From NCBI RefSeq assembly GCF_016107525.1, contig NZ_JABASR010000002.1:186001-250000 (forward strand): DNA of 64,000 bases, in the 5' to 3' direction. The notes beneath the pieces were generated by a model. It was not told where the DNA came from and ran no database searches. It saw only the letters and a list, made by a program, of their open reading frames with translations. Every line of letters starts with the position of its first letter. The stretch's first letter is position 1. A program made the translations under genes and the position numbers. This DNA comes from Psychrobacter aquimaris. GTDB lineage: Bacteria; Pseudomonadota; Gammaproteobacteria; Pseudomonadales; Moraxellaceae. Of this stretch, positions 1 to 8,959 are shown piece after piece.

Positions 1-1
1 A

Positions 2-913
2 GCCAATGTGATTGCCAATGACAAGCCATTATTGGTGCAGTATCAAGGTAATTATTACTTTCCTGTTCTAAAAGCCTATCCTGAAACGACTTTTGGTGGA
101 GTGTTTGAGACCGAAGCCAATTACAAAGACCCGGCAGTGCAGATGCTGATTGATGAGCAGGGCTTTTATATTATGCCGCCCATACCATTTGCCGATCAGA
201 CACCAAACGTTGAGCTGGGTATTCCATATCCAGCAGCACCCAATAGTCAGAACTGGCTTGGTACGGACGATTTGGGTCGCGATGTGCTGGCGCGCATACT
301 TTATGGCATGCGGGTTTCGTTATTGTTTGGCCTAGCATTAACGCTTGCGGGTGCATTGATTGGTATTGTCATCGGTGCAATACAAGGCTATTACGGTGGC
401 TGGATAGATTTAGCAGGGCAGCGCTTCATGGAGGTTTGGGGCGGTATGCCGCAGCTGTTTATGATTATTATTTTGGTCAGCTTATTTAGCCCTAGTATCT
501 TTATGCTATTTGCCATGATGTTATTGTTTGGCTGGATGGGATTGGTTGGTTTAGTGCGGGCAGAGTTTTTGCGCGCGCGCAACTTTGACTATGTGCGTGC
601 GGCACGTAATCTGGGGGCTTCAGACAGTCAAGTCATGCTCAAACACATCTTGCCCAATGCCCTAGCTTCAAGCTTGTCACAGCTGCCATTTATATTGACG
701 GCCAATATTATCGCTTTAACGGCATTAGACTTCTTGGGTTATGGCTTGCCGCCTGGGTCACCGTCGCTCGGTGAGCTAATGGTACAAGGGAAAAACAATC
801 TTGATGCACCTTGGTTGGCACTATCTGGATTCTTTAGTTTGACCTTTATTTTATCATTGCTGATCTTTGTTGGCGAAGCGCTGCGTGATGCGTTTGACCC
901 GAGGCGCTCCTGA
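2..913 (+). CDS. yejE: Peptide ABC transporter inner-membrane permease, YejE type (5' end outside window)
   Basis: The reading frame is open to the left edge, so the true start and the first membrane helix lie upstream. The visible part begins with the periplasmic segment typical of YejE (ANDKPLL, then an ETTFGGVFETEA stretch). It continues into a binding-protein-dependent permease domain with about five hydrophobic helices and the EAA loop (RAARNLGAS) that contacts the ATPase. In known Yej systems this subunit pairs with YejB and is energised by YejF to import peptides, including microcin-type peptides. The ATPase gene follows with one base between stop and start, which indicates a co-transcribed operon. 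The family assignment is strong; the exact peptide specificity cannot be read from the sequence. Confidence 0.93.
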   Translation, partial: ANVIANDKPLLVQYQGNYYFPVLKAYPETTFGGVFETEANYKDPAVQMLIDEQGFYIMPPIPFADQTPNVELGIPYPAAPNSQNWLGTDDLGRDVLARILYGMRVSLLFGLALTLAGALIGIVIGAIQGYYGGWIDLAGQRFMEVWGGMPQLFMIIILVSLFSPSIFMLFAMMLLFGWMGLVGLVRAEFLRARNFDYVRAARNLGASDSQVMLKHILPNALASSLSQLPFILTANIIALTALDFLGYGLPPGSPSLGELMVQGKNNLDAPWLALSGFFSLTFILSLLIFVGEALRDAFDPRRS

Positions 914-914
914 T

Positions 915-2636
915 ATGACAACTGAGAATATGATACCTGCTAATATGATACCTGCTAATATGACAATTGCTACTGAGAAAAATAACCATTTAAATGAAAA
1001 CCACAGTAATACCGACAATAAGCTTATGCTAACAGTAGATAAGCTTAGTATTGTTACTAATACTGGCGTAACTTTGGTTGATAATCTGTCTTATGAGCTG
1101 CGGCAAGGTCAGACACTGGCCATCGTTGGTGAGTCAGGCTCTGGTAAATCTATTGCAAGTCTTGCACTATTAGGCTTGTTGCCAGACAGTTTGACCGTTA
1201 GCGGTGAAGTGCAATTAGCAAATGCAACAATAATGACGACACTACCGATAGCCAATGATAGGTCGCGTAATGCTGCACTGCGCTCTATTCGCGGGCAGCG
1301 CATCGGCATGGTGTTTCAAGAGCCGATGACCGCATTAAACCCGCTACATACAGTCGCCAAGCAGATTGCGGAATCCTTGCGTCTCAGCGATGTACCCAAG
1401 AAACAATGGCGCGAAAAAACTATCGCCTTATTAGAGGGTGTCAATATCACCGACCCTGCTGACAAACTCAATCGCTATCCACATGAGTTATCAGGTGGTC
1501 AGCGTCAGCGGGTGATGATTGCCATGGCGTTGGCCCAGCAGCCTGATATCTTAATCGCTGATGAACCAACCACCGCGCTTGATGTCACCTTGCAACATGA
1601 AATTCTTGAGTTGCTAGATGATCTCAAGCGTCAGCATAATATGGCGATGATATTAATCAGTCATGATCTCAATCTGGTCAGGCGCTACAGTGATGAAGTC
1701 ATCGTTATGCGCCAAGGTCAAACGATTGAGCAGGGGCAAACCATCAGTGTGTTCAATCAGCCGAAAGCCGAATATACCCGCACGCTAATAAAACAAGACT
1801 TTGGGCAAGCACTGAGTTTATTTGATGATAATGATGACCAAAGTCAGCAATCAACCGTATTAGCAGTCAGCAACTTACAAGTACAATTCCCAATTGAAAA
1901 AAGTCTGTTTGGCGGTACTAAGCGCTGGTTCGATGCGGTAAAAAATGTCGATATGACATTAAAAAAGGGGTGGGCGTTAGGCATCGTTGGTGAGTCAGGG
2001 TCTGGTAAAACGACCATAGCGCTTGCGTTAAGTCAATTGCTTAGCAATCAAGCACGCGTCGGTGGCGAGATAATGGTTAATGGACAAGATATTTCAGTAT
2101 TGTCCAGGGGTGAGCTACGTCAGTTTCGCTCGCAAATTCAAATGGTATTTCAAGATCCATTTGCTAGTATCAATCCGCGCATGACAGTTATGCAGATCGT
2201 TGAAGAAGGATTGCTGGTGCAAGGCGTTGATAAGACAGCACGCCAGCAGGCAGTGATGGACAGTCTCGCTACTGTACATTTACCATTAGCGTTTGCACAG
2301 CGTTATCCGCATGAGCTGTCAGGTGGTCAGCGTCAACGGGTAGCGCTTGCGCGCGCACTCATTATGCAGCCTAGTCTACTGATATTGGATGAGCCGACGT
2401 CCGCGCTTGATAGTACCACGCAAGTCACTGTAGTCAGATTGCTACGTGAAATTCAGGAAAAACTGCAAATAAGTTATGTATTTATCAGTCATGACCTAAA
2501 AGTAGTACGCGCCTTGTGTCAGCATATTATGGTGCTAAAAGAGGGCAAGTGTATAGAGTATGGACGTACTGAAGAGGTGTTTAATCATCCACAGCATCCT
2601 TATGCTCAGCAGTTATTACAGGCGAGTCTCATTTAG
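915..2636 (+). CDS. yejF: Peptide ABC transporter duplicated ATP-binding subunit, YejF type
   Basis: This 573-residue protein carries two complete ABC ATPase domains. Each has a Walker A loop (GESGSGKS from residue 72 and GESGSGKT from residue 359), an LSGGQRQR signature and a Walker B (LIADEP and LILDEP). A fused pair like this is the hallmark of YejF/GsiA-type dipeptide importers, and the gene sits directly behind yejE. I chose the ATG right after the yejE stop. A longer frame opens at 867 but would overlap yejE. Residues 6-15 are a duplicated MIPAN pentapeptide from a 15-bp tandem repeat, so translation could also begin at an ATG at 930, 945 or 960. The N-terminal tail of about 35 residues before the ATPase fold is longer than in the Escherichia coli protein. 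Confidence 0.93.
   Translation: MTTENMIPANMIPANMTIATEKNNHLNENHSNTDNKLMLTVDKLSIVTNTGVTLVDNLSYELRQGQTLAIVGESGSGKSIASLALLGLLPDSLTVSGEVQLANATIMTTLPIANDRSRNAALRSIRGQRIGMVFQEPMTALNPLHTVAKQIAESLRLSDVPKKQWREKTIALLEGVNITDPADKLNRYPHELSGGQRQRVMIAMALAQQPDILIADEPTTALDVTLQHEILELLDDLKRQHNMAMILISHDLNLVRRYSDEVIVMRQGQTIEQGQTISVFNQPKAEYTRTLIKQDFGQALSLFDDNDDQSQQSTVLAVSNLQVQFPIEKSLFGGTKRWFDAVKNVDMTLKKGWALGIVGESGSGKTTIALALSQLLSNQARVGGEIMVNGQDISVLSRGELRQFRSQIQMVFQDPFASINPRMTVMQIVEEGLLVQGVDKTARQQAVMDSLATVHLPLAFAQRYPHELSGGQRQRVALARALIMQPSLLILDEPTSALDSTTQVTVVRLLREIQEKLQISYVFISHDLKVVRALCQHIMVLKEGKCIEYGRTEEVFNHPQHPYAQQLLQASLI
930..959 (+). repeat. Tandem 15-bp duplication in the yejF N-terminus
   Basis: The unit ATGATACCTGCTAAT occurs twice back to back and is followed by a degenerate third copy starting ATGACAATTGCT. 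Each unit is in frame and supplies its own ATG. The repeat therefore creates alternative start codons and adds five residues per copy without disturbing the ATPase domains. Confidence 0.9.
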
Positions 2637-2806
2637 TATAGACAGTCAAAACTGAATCATTTGAATACCGTAAATAATCAGAACATAGCAGTTCATAATA
2701 ATCGCGACATCCTAAAAATGGCGGTGGTACAATAAATTCAAATAGTAGTTTGCTTTGCTTAGATGTTCAACAGACCTCAGTGTTAGCATTATTAAAAAGG
2801 ATTTTT

Positions 2807-4117
2807 ATGCTTATGAAAAAACAGAATGGTTTTTCTAAATTAGTCAGTAATAATCCATTGCAGTATGCCGGTTATTTGGCAGTTGCCAAGACTCGCGCCA
2901 AAGTGCTAAAAGCCTTCGCTTATATTGTACCTATCAGAAGACCGATGTTATTTATCGGCGAGACCTCCTGTGAGGATCTGTGCGATATGCTTATCAATGA
3001 AGGACATGCCAACGTATTTATCGTTACTGATGCCGTATTAAACAAACTTGGTATCCCTGCCAAAGTCACGGATTATCTAGATAAAAGAAACATCAGTTAT
3101 AAAGTCTATGATGGCATTACCCCAGACCCTACTTTTAAGGTCGTCGAAGAAGGACTACGAAAATCTATCGATGCTAAATGCGACTCGATTATCGCCATCG
3201 GTGGTGGCTCGGTCATTGATGCGGCTAAGATGATTGCGATGTCACAAGGCAACAGCTGCAAACCGCAACAGCTTATCGGCATTCTTAAAGCCAGAAAGCC
3301 ATCGGTGCCTCTCTATTGTATCCCTACGACAGCTGGCACAGGTTCAGAAGCAACCCTTGGTGCGGTGGTATCAGACGACAAAACGCATCAAAAATCCTTG
3401 TCTATCGACCCAAGAATGGTGCCATTAGCAGCGGCTATTGACCCCGTTATTATGAAAGGTATGCCCGCGCATATCACAGCGGACACTGGTATCGATGTGT
3501 TGACACATGCGCTTGAAGCTTGGATGAGTGCCAATGCTAGCGTAGAGACGGACTATTATGCGGCTTCTGCGGTGAAATCTGTCATGCAAAACTTACCGCT
3601 GGTTTATAAAGATGGCGGCAACTTGAAAGCCAGAGAAGAGATGGGTATTGCAGCCCATTACGGCGGTATCGCCTTTAATAAAGCTGGTTTGGGTTACGTC
3701 CATGCCATCGCTCATCAATTAGGCGCGTATTATAGTATTCCTCATGGTCGCGCCAATGCCATCGTGTTGCCGTATGTGCTTGACGTCAATCGTCAAGGGA
3801 GTAAAAAAAGATTGGCGGAGCTGGCTAAAAAAACGGCTATGGTAAAATCGGGCCAAGCTGGCAAGAGTGATGCTGAGATTGCCGATCAGCTAATCGCGCA
3901 AGTACGCGAACTGATCGCCAACTTAAATATTGATCCAACGGTTAAAGGTATGCAAAGCAGTGATTTTGATAAAATTGCTAAAGCGGCTGCGAAAGAAGTC
4001 AGTGATACTTATGCAGTACCGACTTATCTATCAGCATCTGAAATTAAGGCTATTTTAACGAAAATTAAGCAAGCCAGTGATGAGGCGATCAATAAAAATA
4101 ACGATAAAGTCGCATAA
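2807..4117 (+). CDS. Iron-containing (group III) alcohol dehydrogenase
   Basis: The 436-residue protein has the dehydroquinate synthase-like NAD(P)-binding half (GGGSVIDAAK) and the metal half of Fe-ADHs. By analogy with FucO the metal ligands are D230 and H234 (in GIDVLTHALEAW), H299, and H313 (in IPHGRAN); H303 is also conserved. It should oxidise or reduce small alcohols and aldehydes in the cytosol, but the substrate cannot be assigned. The ATG at 2807 was chosen because AAAAGG lies six bases upstream. An upstream in-frame start at 2750 lacks such a site, and ATG 2813 is a near alternative. It is monocistronic, with a terminator just downstream. Confidence 0.9.
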   Translation: MLMKKQNGFSKLVSNNPLQYAGYLAVAKTRAKVLKAFAYIVPIRRPMLFIGETSCEDLCDMLINEGHANVFIVTDAVLNKLGIPAKVTDYLDKRNISYKVYDGITPDPTFKVVEEGLRKSIDAKCDSIIAIGGGSVIDAAKMIAMSQGNSCKPQQLIGILKARKPSVPLYCIPTTAGTGSEATLGAVVSDDKTHQKSLSIDPRMVPLAAAIDPVIMKGMPAHITADTGIDVLTHALEAWMSANASVETDYYAASAVKSVMQNLPLVYKDGGNLKAREEMGIAAHYGGIAFNKAGLGYVHAIAHQLGAYYSIPHGRANAIVLPYVLDVNRQGSKKRLAELAKKTAMVKSGQAGKSDAEIADQLIAQVRELIANLNIDPTVKGMQSSDFDKIAKAAAKEVSDTYAVPTYLSASEIKAILTKIKQASDEAINKNNDKVA

Positions 4118-4151
4118 CTATTTTGCCATATTAGTAGTCTGGCAATAAATA

Positions 4152-4193
4152 AAAATAAAGCCTATTTCCGAAAGGATAGTAGGCTTTATTTTT
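4152..4193 (+). terminator. Intrinsic terminator after the alcohol dehydrogenase
   Basis: A 13-bp stem (arms 4152-4164 and 4180-4192, containing AATAAAGCCTA) is followed by a short T-run. It lies 35 bases after the stop codon. Confidence 0.85.
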
Positions 4194-4294
4194 CTAAATA
4201 GTTCAAGATATTGTAAATATATAACAATTTGGGAATGTTTCGGTGATACCTGAGAGTTACAATCATTACATAACATTACTCTTAAGGGCTTCTT

Positions 4295-5518
4295 ATGACA
4301 CGCCAATTATTAATGAATTATAAATTACAGGCTAAAGTTGTTGGTATCGCTATCGTAGCGAGCAGTGCTCTTTATGTTGGTTGTGCAGCCACCGAAAATA
4401 CGCCCGCTGTGGAAAATACTTCCATCGACAATCCTTATGCACCTACGGATCCAAATTTAGCAGTCGCTACGGTTGCTGGTGGTTGTTTTTGGTGTGTAGA
4501 AGCTGGTTATGAAAAAATACCTGGAGTGGTAGAGGTAGTCTCCGGCTATACTGGCGGTCAATCGACCAATCCAACGTATAGTACGGTGTCAGCAGGTGGT
4601 ACGGGACATACTGAAGCCGCACAAGTGTATTATGATCCGACGAAAATTACCTATAACGGTATTGTCCAAGCACTATGGCGAATTGCGGATCCTAGCGATG
4701 ATAAAGGTCAGTTTGTAGACCGCGGTACTCAGTATCGTCCCGCTATTTTTTATAATAATGCACAAGAAAAGCAGATAGCAGAAGCTGCTAAGCAATCACT
4801 GCAAGACTCTGGTGTCTATAGCAAACCAGTTGTGATTGAAATTGTTGCTGCTAGCAAGTTTTATCCTGCGGAAGAGTATCATCAGGACTATTATAAGAAA
4901 AATCCAATCCGCTATAAGGCTTATACCTTTAATTCTGGTCGCTATCAATTTATCGAAAGTGTCTATGGCAAAGACTATGAGCTGGATTTTCGCCAGTTCA
5001 AGCCTACGGCGGCTAATAGCGTACAAGTATCATCAAACAATGCGCCAGCTACTAACACTAGTGCAGGGTTCAATCCAGATACCTTTGTGAAGCCTGAACA
5101 GGATGAGCTAAAGCAATCACTCACTGATATTCAATATAAAGTCACTCAAAAAGACGGTACCGAACGCGCTTTTGATAATGAATATTGGGATAATAAAGCG
5201 CCTGGGCTATATGTTGATGTGATATCGGGAGAGCCACTGTATTCCTCTCGTGATCAATACAAATCTGGCACTGGCTGGCCAAGCTTTACCCGTCCATTGA
5301 GCGCGGATATGGTCGTTGAGAAGGAAGATCGCGGGATATTTGGAAGCCGTACCGAAATTCGTAGCCGCTATGCTGATTCACATGTGGGTCATGTGTTTGA
5401 TGATGGTCCAGCGCCTACAGGCAAGCGCTATTGCATGAATTCAGCGGCGATGCGATTTATTCCACTGGCGCAGATGCAGGCAGAAGGTTATGGCAACTGG
5501 ATTGATGAAGTGAACTAG
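4295..5518 (+). CDS. msrAB: Peptide methionine sulfoxide reductase MsrA-MsrB fusion, probable lipoprotein
   Basis: Residues about 55-215 form an MsrA domain with the GCFWC catalytic motif (C64, C67). Residues about 265-400 form an MsrB domain with the RYCMNS active site (C380). The two repair the S and R epimers of methionine sulfoxide. The N-terminus is hydrophobic and ends in YVGC, followed by an acidic, Thr/Asn-rich linker. This suggests a lipoprotein signal and a periplasmic site of action, although Tyr at the -3 position of the lipobox is unusual. MsrB proteins often carry two CxxC zinc pairs; none is visible here. TAAGGG precedes the ATG; a second ATG at 4313 would keep the hydrophobic segment. 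The gene is convergent with folE across a shared terminator. Confidence 0.93.
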   Translation: MTRQLLMNYKLQAKVVGIAIVASSALYVGCAATENTPAVENTSIDNPYAPTDPNLAVATVAGGCFWCVEAGYEKIPGVVEVVSGYTGGQSTNPTYSTVSAGGTGHTEAAQVYYDPTKITYNGIVQALWRIADPSDDKGQFVDRGTQYRPAIFYNNAQEKQIAEAAKQSLQDSGVYSKPVVIEIVAASKFYPAEEYHQDYYKKNPIRYKAYTFNSGRYQFIESVYGKDYELDFRQFKPTAANSVQVSSNNAPATNTSAGFNPDTFVKPEQDELKQSLTDIQYKVTQKDGTERAFDNEYWDNKAPGLYVDVISGEPLYSSRDQYKSGTGWPSFTRPLSADMVVEKEDRGIFGSRTEIRSRYADSHVGHVFDDGPAPTGKRYCMNSAAMRFIPLAQMQAEGYGNWIDEVN

Positions 5519-5600
5519 GTTAGTTAAGCCTTGTTGTTATATTGCCAACCAAGGGTTGATTGCTAAGTTTTATCACAGCTATATTGAACGATGTGCATTA

Positions 5601-5627
5601 AAAAAGGATACCGTAGTATCCTTTTTT
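5601..5627. terminator. Bidirectional terminator between msrAB and folE
   Basis: An 11-bp perfect stem (AAAAAGGATAC and GTATCCTTTTT) closes a CGTA tetraloop. It has A-runs and T-runs on the two sides, so it can serve both converging genes. Confidence 0.9.
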
Positions 5628-5654
5628 TGTGACTATCTATTGCTATTTGAAGCG

Positions 5655-6266
5655 TTAGAATGCAGGCTGACGTCTAGGGATCGCACTTAAAAACTCTGTA
5701 CGTGCTTGGTTATCATGTACAAATTCACCCAGCATCGACGTCGTACGTGTGGTGGAATGCTGCTTATTCACGCCGCGCATCATCATACACATATGTGCTG
5801 CATCCATCACTACCGCTACGCCGCGACAGCCAGTGACATCCATAATAGTTTGTGCCACTTGATCGCTTAAATTTTCTTGAACTTGTAAACGGCGGGCGAA
5901 CATATCGACGATACGGGCAAATTTTGATAAGCCCAGTACTTGACCATTGGGTAAATAGCCTACATGAGCGATACCATGAAAGGGCAGCATATGATGTTCG
6001 CACAATGAATAAAACTCAATATTCTGTACCAATACCAGCTCGCGATTGCTCGATGGAAACAGGGCGTCGTTGACGACTTCATCCAAGCTTTGATGATAAC
6101 CTTGGGTTAGATGTGCAAAAGCTTTCGCGGCACGCATCGGTGTTTCTTCAAGGCCGGGACGCTGTAAATCCTCGCCAGTTGAGAGAATCAGTTGACGATA
6201 AGACTCAACGCTTTCTTGGTAATCTGATGCTATTGTTGGGGTGTTACTCATAAGTTTGGCAGCCAT
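5655..6266 (-). CDS. folE: GTP cyclohydrolase I
   Basis: The 203-residue product matches FolE, which converts GTP to dihydroneopterin triphosphate, the first step of folate and pterin synthesis. The zinc-binding and catalytic motifs are present: [10 protein letters not shown], then [12 protein letters not shown]. The [10 protein letters not shown] and [11 protein letters not shown] blocks are also conserved. A second in-frame ATG six codons in (6251) could be the real start, since neither has a strong ribosome site. An inverted repeat (TTTACAA and TTGTAAA) about 36 bases upstream is a candidate control site. Confidence 0.95.
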   Translation of the reverse strand: MAAKLMSNTPTIASDYQESVESYRQLILSTGEDLQRPGLEETPMRAAKAFAHLTQGYHQSLDEVVNDALFPSSNRELVLVQNIEFYSLCEHHMLPFHGIAHVGYLPNGQVLGLSKFARIVDMFARRLQVQENLSDQVAQTIMDVTGCRGVAVVMDAAHMCMMMRGVNKQHSTTRTTSMLGEFVHDNQARTEFLSAIPRRQPAF

Positions 6267-6594
6267 CCAAAATGTGGGTGTAGCTTAACGCTAAATCCTT
6301 GTTTACAAACAACGGTTGTAAAGGATTTTTATAAAAATTGTGCAAGCTGGGAAGGGCTGTGATTATACTTGAAAACTGCTTAACTTCATACTGCTGTGGC
6401 GAGCAGTTGAGTGTTTAATCGATATTAGGCGACATTGCAAGGGAATACAGTTTACGACTGTTTACTTAAATTAATTCGTGTATAATGGTTTATCTTATAA
6501 TTTGTACTTTTTATGCTGCGATATTCATCGTATCTAATCACTCTAAATAACGTGATATTATTAAACCATCTTGGTCGACTCAAAAGGAAACATT
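6267..6594. other. Gene-free divergent region between folE and fabI
   Basis: This 328-base spacer holds the promoters of two divergent genes. A TATAAT hexamer at 6481-6486 is a plausible -10 for fabI, but no good -35 stands 17 bases before it. A GCTGTGGCGAGC hairpin occurs near 6400. No open reading frame is convincing. Confidence 0.6.
6302..6322. promoter_or_regulatory. folE: Inverted repeat upstream of folE, possible operator
   Basis: The arms TTTACAA and TTGTAAA are exact reverse complements separated by seven bases, and the core contains ACAACGGTTGT, itself a dyad. It sits 36-56 bases before the folE start on the minus strand. Regulatory use is an inference from position and symmetry only. 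Confidence 0.35.
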
Positions 6595-7401
6595 ATGCTA
6601 CTACAAGGACAACGATTTGTCGTAACAGGCATTGCCAGCAAACTGTCTATCGCTTGGGCTATCGCTGAGGCACTGCACCGTGAAGGTGCCTCATTAATTC
6701 TGACTTATCCCAATGATAAGATCAAAAAGCGTGTCGATATGGCAGCAGAGAAATTCGAAGCAGATTTGGTATTAGAATGTGATGTGGCGTCTGATGAGTC
6801 GATTGCCGCCTGCTTTGAGCAAGTCACTGCCCATTGGGGTGATGGTATCGATGGTGTGGTACACGCGATTGGCTTTGCACCGATGGATCAGCTTGATGGA
6901 GATTTTGTCAAGGCGACGACCCGTGAAGGTAGTCAAATTGCCCATGATATCTCAAGCTATAGCTTTGTGGCATTGGCCAAAGAAGCTCGTGCTCTATTAG
7001 CTATGCGTCACGGTTCGATGCTGACATTGACGTATGAAGGTAGTATCTCAGTATTGCCAAACTATAATGTTATGGGTATGGCAAAGGCCAGTCTTGAAGC
7101 CAGTGTTCGCTATCTTGCTACTTCTATGGGCGGTGAAGGTATTCGTGTCAATGCAATCTCAGCAGGTCCTATTCGCACGCTTGCCGCCAGTGGCATTAAA
7201 TCATTCCGTAAAATGCTCGATATCAGCGAAAAAATTGCGCCACTACAACGTAATATCACACAGGCCGAAGTCGGTAATGCGGCTCTTTTCTTGCTATCAC
7301 CTTGGGCATCTGGTATTACCGGTGAGATTATGTTTGTTGACGCAGGTTTTAATACCGTTGCTATCAGTGAGCAGTTAATGATGCTTGATGAGCCTAAATA
7401 A
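6595..7401 (+). CDS. fabI: Enoyl-[acyl-carrier-protein] reductase (NADH), FabI
   Basis: The 268-residue protein is a short-chain dehydrogenase-like FabI, which catalyses the last reduction of each type II fatty acid elongation cycle. The FabI catalytic layout is present: Y147, Y157 in [10 protein letters not shown], and K164. The [14 protein letters not shown] block of the substrate loop is conserved. The ATG at 6595 follows AAAAGGA by six bases; the frame opens earlier but without a start of similar quality. FabI is the target of triclosan and isoniazid-like inhibitors in other bacteria. The gene is monocistronic with its own terminator. Confidence 0.95.
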   Translation: MLLQGQRFVVTGIASKLSIAWAIAEALHREGASLILTYPNDKIKKRVDMAAEKFEADLVLECDVASDESIAACFEQVTAHWGDGIDGVVHAIGFAPMDQLDGDFVKATTREGSQIAHDISSYSFVALAKEARALLAMRHGSMLTLTYEGSISVLPNYNVMGMAKASLEASVRYLATSMGGEGIRVNAISAGPIRTLAASGIKSFRKMLDISEKIAPLQRNITQAEVGNAALFLLSPWASGITGEIMFVDAGFNTVAISEQLMMLDEPK

Positions 7402-7440
7402 TCCTCTTTAATAGTTAGTTATAAGGTTTTATACATCAGG

Positions 7441-7466
7441 AAGGCAGCCAATCGGTTGCCTTTTTT
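7441..7466 (+). terminator. Intrinsic terminator after fabI
   Basis: AAGGCAGCC pairs with GGTTGCCTT (one G-T wobble) around a short loop and is followed by a T6 run. It lies 40 bases after the fabI stop. Confidence 0.9.
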
Positions 7467-7511
7467 GGTTATAATAGTGGATTTTTGGTGATAAGCCATT
7501 AGGCGGCGAAT

Positions 7512-8207
7512 ATGATAACCAAACTACCAAAGTGGATATTGTGGGGCGGTGCTGTACTGGCATTCAGTGCTGGCTGTGTGAACACTGCTGCGTTAATGGG
7601 CTTTGCCAATCTATCTGTTTCTCATGTCACGGGCAACGTAAGCCTATTTGCAGCGGCTATTGCTTACTTGGATGTGCGTAGTATCTTGTATATTGGTGCG
7701 CTGCTACTGTCTTTTTTGGCAGGTGCGATACTGAGCGGTTATGTGATTGGGCAGACGTCACTAAAGTTGGGTAGGCGCTATGGTAATGCGCTATATATTG
7801 AGGCGGCACTGTTAATGGCCAGCTACTGGTTGTATCAGCAGCATGATTATTTAGGACAATTGGCGGCGGCGATGGCATGCGGATTACAAAATGCCATGGT
7901 AGCGACTTATAGCGGTGCAGTCATTCGTACCACCCATTTGACAGGTTTGACATCAGATATGGGCGCTGCTATTGGCAACTGGCTGGCTGGTCGATCAATT
8001 AGTAAACCGACATTGGGTTTTCAAGCCATTATTTGGTATTGCTTTTGTGGTGGTAGCGCCGTAGGGGCATTTTTATTCGCTAAAGTTGGCTATGAAGCTC
8101 TATTTGTACCCATTGCTATCGTCTTGACGGCGGCATTTATATATAACTACGCCTCAGATCGCCTGCCAGAAAAAAGAGAGCCAAAACACGAAAGGCGCTC
8201 ATCATAA
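7512..8207 (+). CDS. DUF1275 (YoaK-like) inner-membrane protein
   Basis: This 231-residue protein has about six hydrophobic helices and the two diagnostic DUF1275 signatures. One is VSHVTGNVS near residue 36 after a small-residue-rich first helix; the other is THLTGLTSDMG near residue 140. The tail is basic and cytoplasmic. DUF1275 members are widespread and lack a firmly established function, so no transport substrate is claimed. The last coding bases form the left arm of a 15-bp hairpin shared with the small gene that faces it on the other strand. Confidence 0.88.
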   Translation: MITKLPKWILWGGAVLAFSAGCVNTAALMGFANLSVSHVTGNVSLFAAAIAYLDVRSILYIGALLLSFLAGAILSGYVIGQTSLKLGRRYGNALYIEAALLMASYWLYQQHDYLGQLAAAMACGLQNAMVATYSGAVIRTTHLTGLTSDMGAAIGNWLAGRSISKPTLGFQAIIWYCFCGGSAVGAFLFAKVGYEALFVPIAIVLTAAFIYNYASDRLPEKREPKHERRSS

Positions 8208-8231
8208 CGATAAGCACCTTTCGTGTTTTGG
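8170..8231 (-). terminator. 15-bp perfect hairpin, minus-strand terminator overlapping the DUF1275 stop
   Basis: The arms at 8181-8195 (CCAAAACACGAAAGG) and 8217-8231 are exact complements with a 21-base loop that contains the DUF1275 stop codon. On the minus strand the stem is followed by CTCTC and a T6 run (A-run at 8170-8175). It therefore best terminates the 52-residue gene, whose stop is 25 bases away. On the plus strand no T-run follows. Confidence 0.75.
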
Positions 8232-8256
8232 CTTGGGGTAATCATAAAACGTTGGT

Positions 8257-8415
8257 TTACTTCTCACCTTCATGGTCTTCATGTTCATGCATGCCCTGCA
8301 TCATATCGAGTGCTGAGTCGTCGGTACGTTGCTGGTCTTCTTTAGCCAAACCGTCTTGATTGATATCTTTTGGTGCCATTTTAGTGGTTGAGTCGGTTTT
8401 ATTTGTGTCTGTCAT
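8257..8415 (-). CDS. Small acidic hypothetical protein (52 residues)
   Basis: The frame starts with ATG at 8415, preceded eight bases upstream by GGAGT, and ends in TAA. It reads MTDTNKTDSTTKMAPKDINQ and then a charged stretch that ends in a His/Glu-rich tail (residues 41-52, GMHEHEDHEGEK). There is no hydrophobic segment, so it should be a soluble, largely disordered cytosolic protein. The HEHEDHE tail could bind divalent metal, which is only an inference. A good ribosome site and a well-placed terminator make it more credible than a random frame. I recognise no family. Confidence 0.7.
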   Translation of the reverse strand: MTDTNKTDSTTKMAPKDINQDGLAKEDQQRTDDSALDMMQGMHEHEDHEGEK

Positions 8416-8959
8416 AAAATACTCCTATTTATTGTTATTAACTTTCCGATATAAATACTATTAAAAAATAATTGTTAAGCTGTTAGCGGTATTAGATTTT
8501 TATTTTGACTTATTTAGTATGAGATAGCACCATGCGCTTGTACATACTAAGTGTACGCTTGTTTAGTGACGATGTGTAACCGTACATCACAAGGCTTGCG
8601 GCTTGATGAAAAGTGATTATTCAGCTATAGGTTGCTCACTCTGTGTTCGATTTAACAATAATAAGCTGTTGAGTCAAGTTTTTAATTAAAATGTGAACGG
8701 GTTCATGAGAAAGATTTATCTCTGTAAAGTACTGTTTTAAGGTGCATTTCGTAAAATGCATCAAAGTAATTTTTTACCTTTGAAATGACAATATTTATTG
8801 CAAATCTTATAAGGGCTTTGTTGCATCAGATTTTTGTTATATATCTGTTATTATGACAACGTATTTTTTACGGTTGCTGGTTGAATCAGTGTCAATCGCT
8901 AACATACGTTTTTATTTTAGCGTCTTTTTACACTGTCTTTGGGAAAATAAGGACATTTT
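8416..8959. other. Gene-free 544-base region upstream of the DASS transporter
   Basis: No coding frame is convincing here. It holds a perfect 7-bp hairpin (TGCATTT, CGTA, AAATGCA) at 8743-8760. At 8812-8824 GGGCTTTGTTGCA resembles the end of an IS903-type element, but no partner end or transposase is nearby. The sequence is AT-rich and probably contains the promoters of the flanking divergent genes. Confidence 0.55.

Noticed and set aside
8812-8850. Solo end resembling an IS903-type insertion sequence (GGGCTTTGTTGCA)
   Set aside because: Only about 13 bases fit, and no second end, target duplication or transposase is near, so it could be coincidence.
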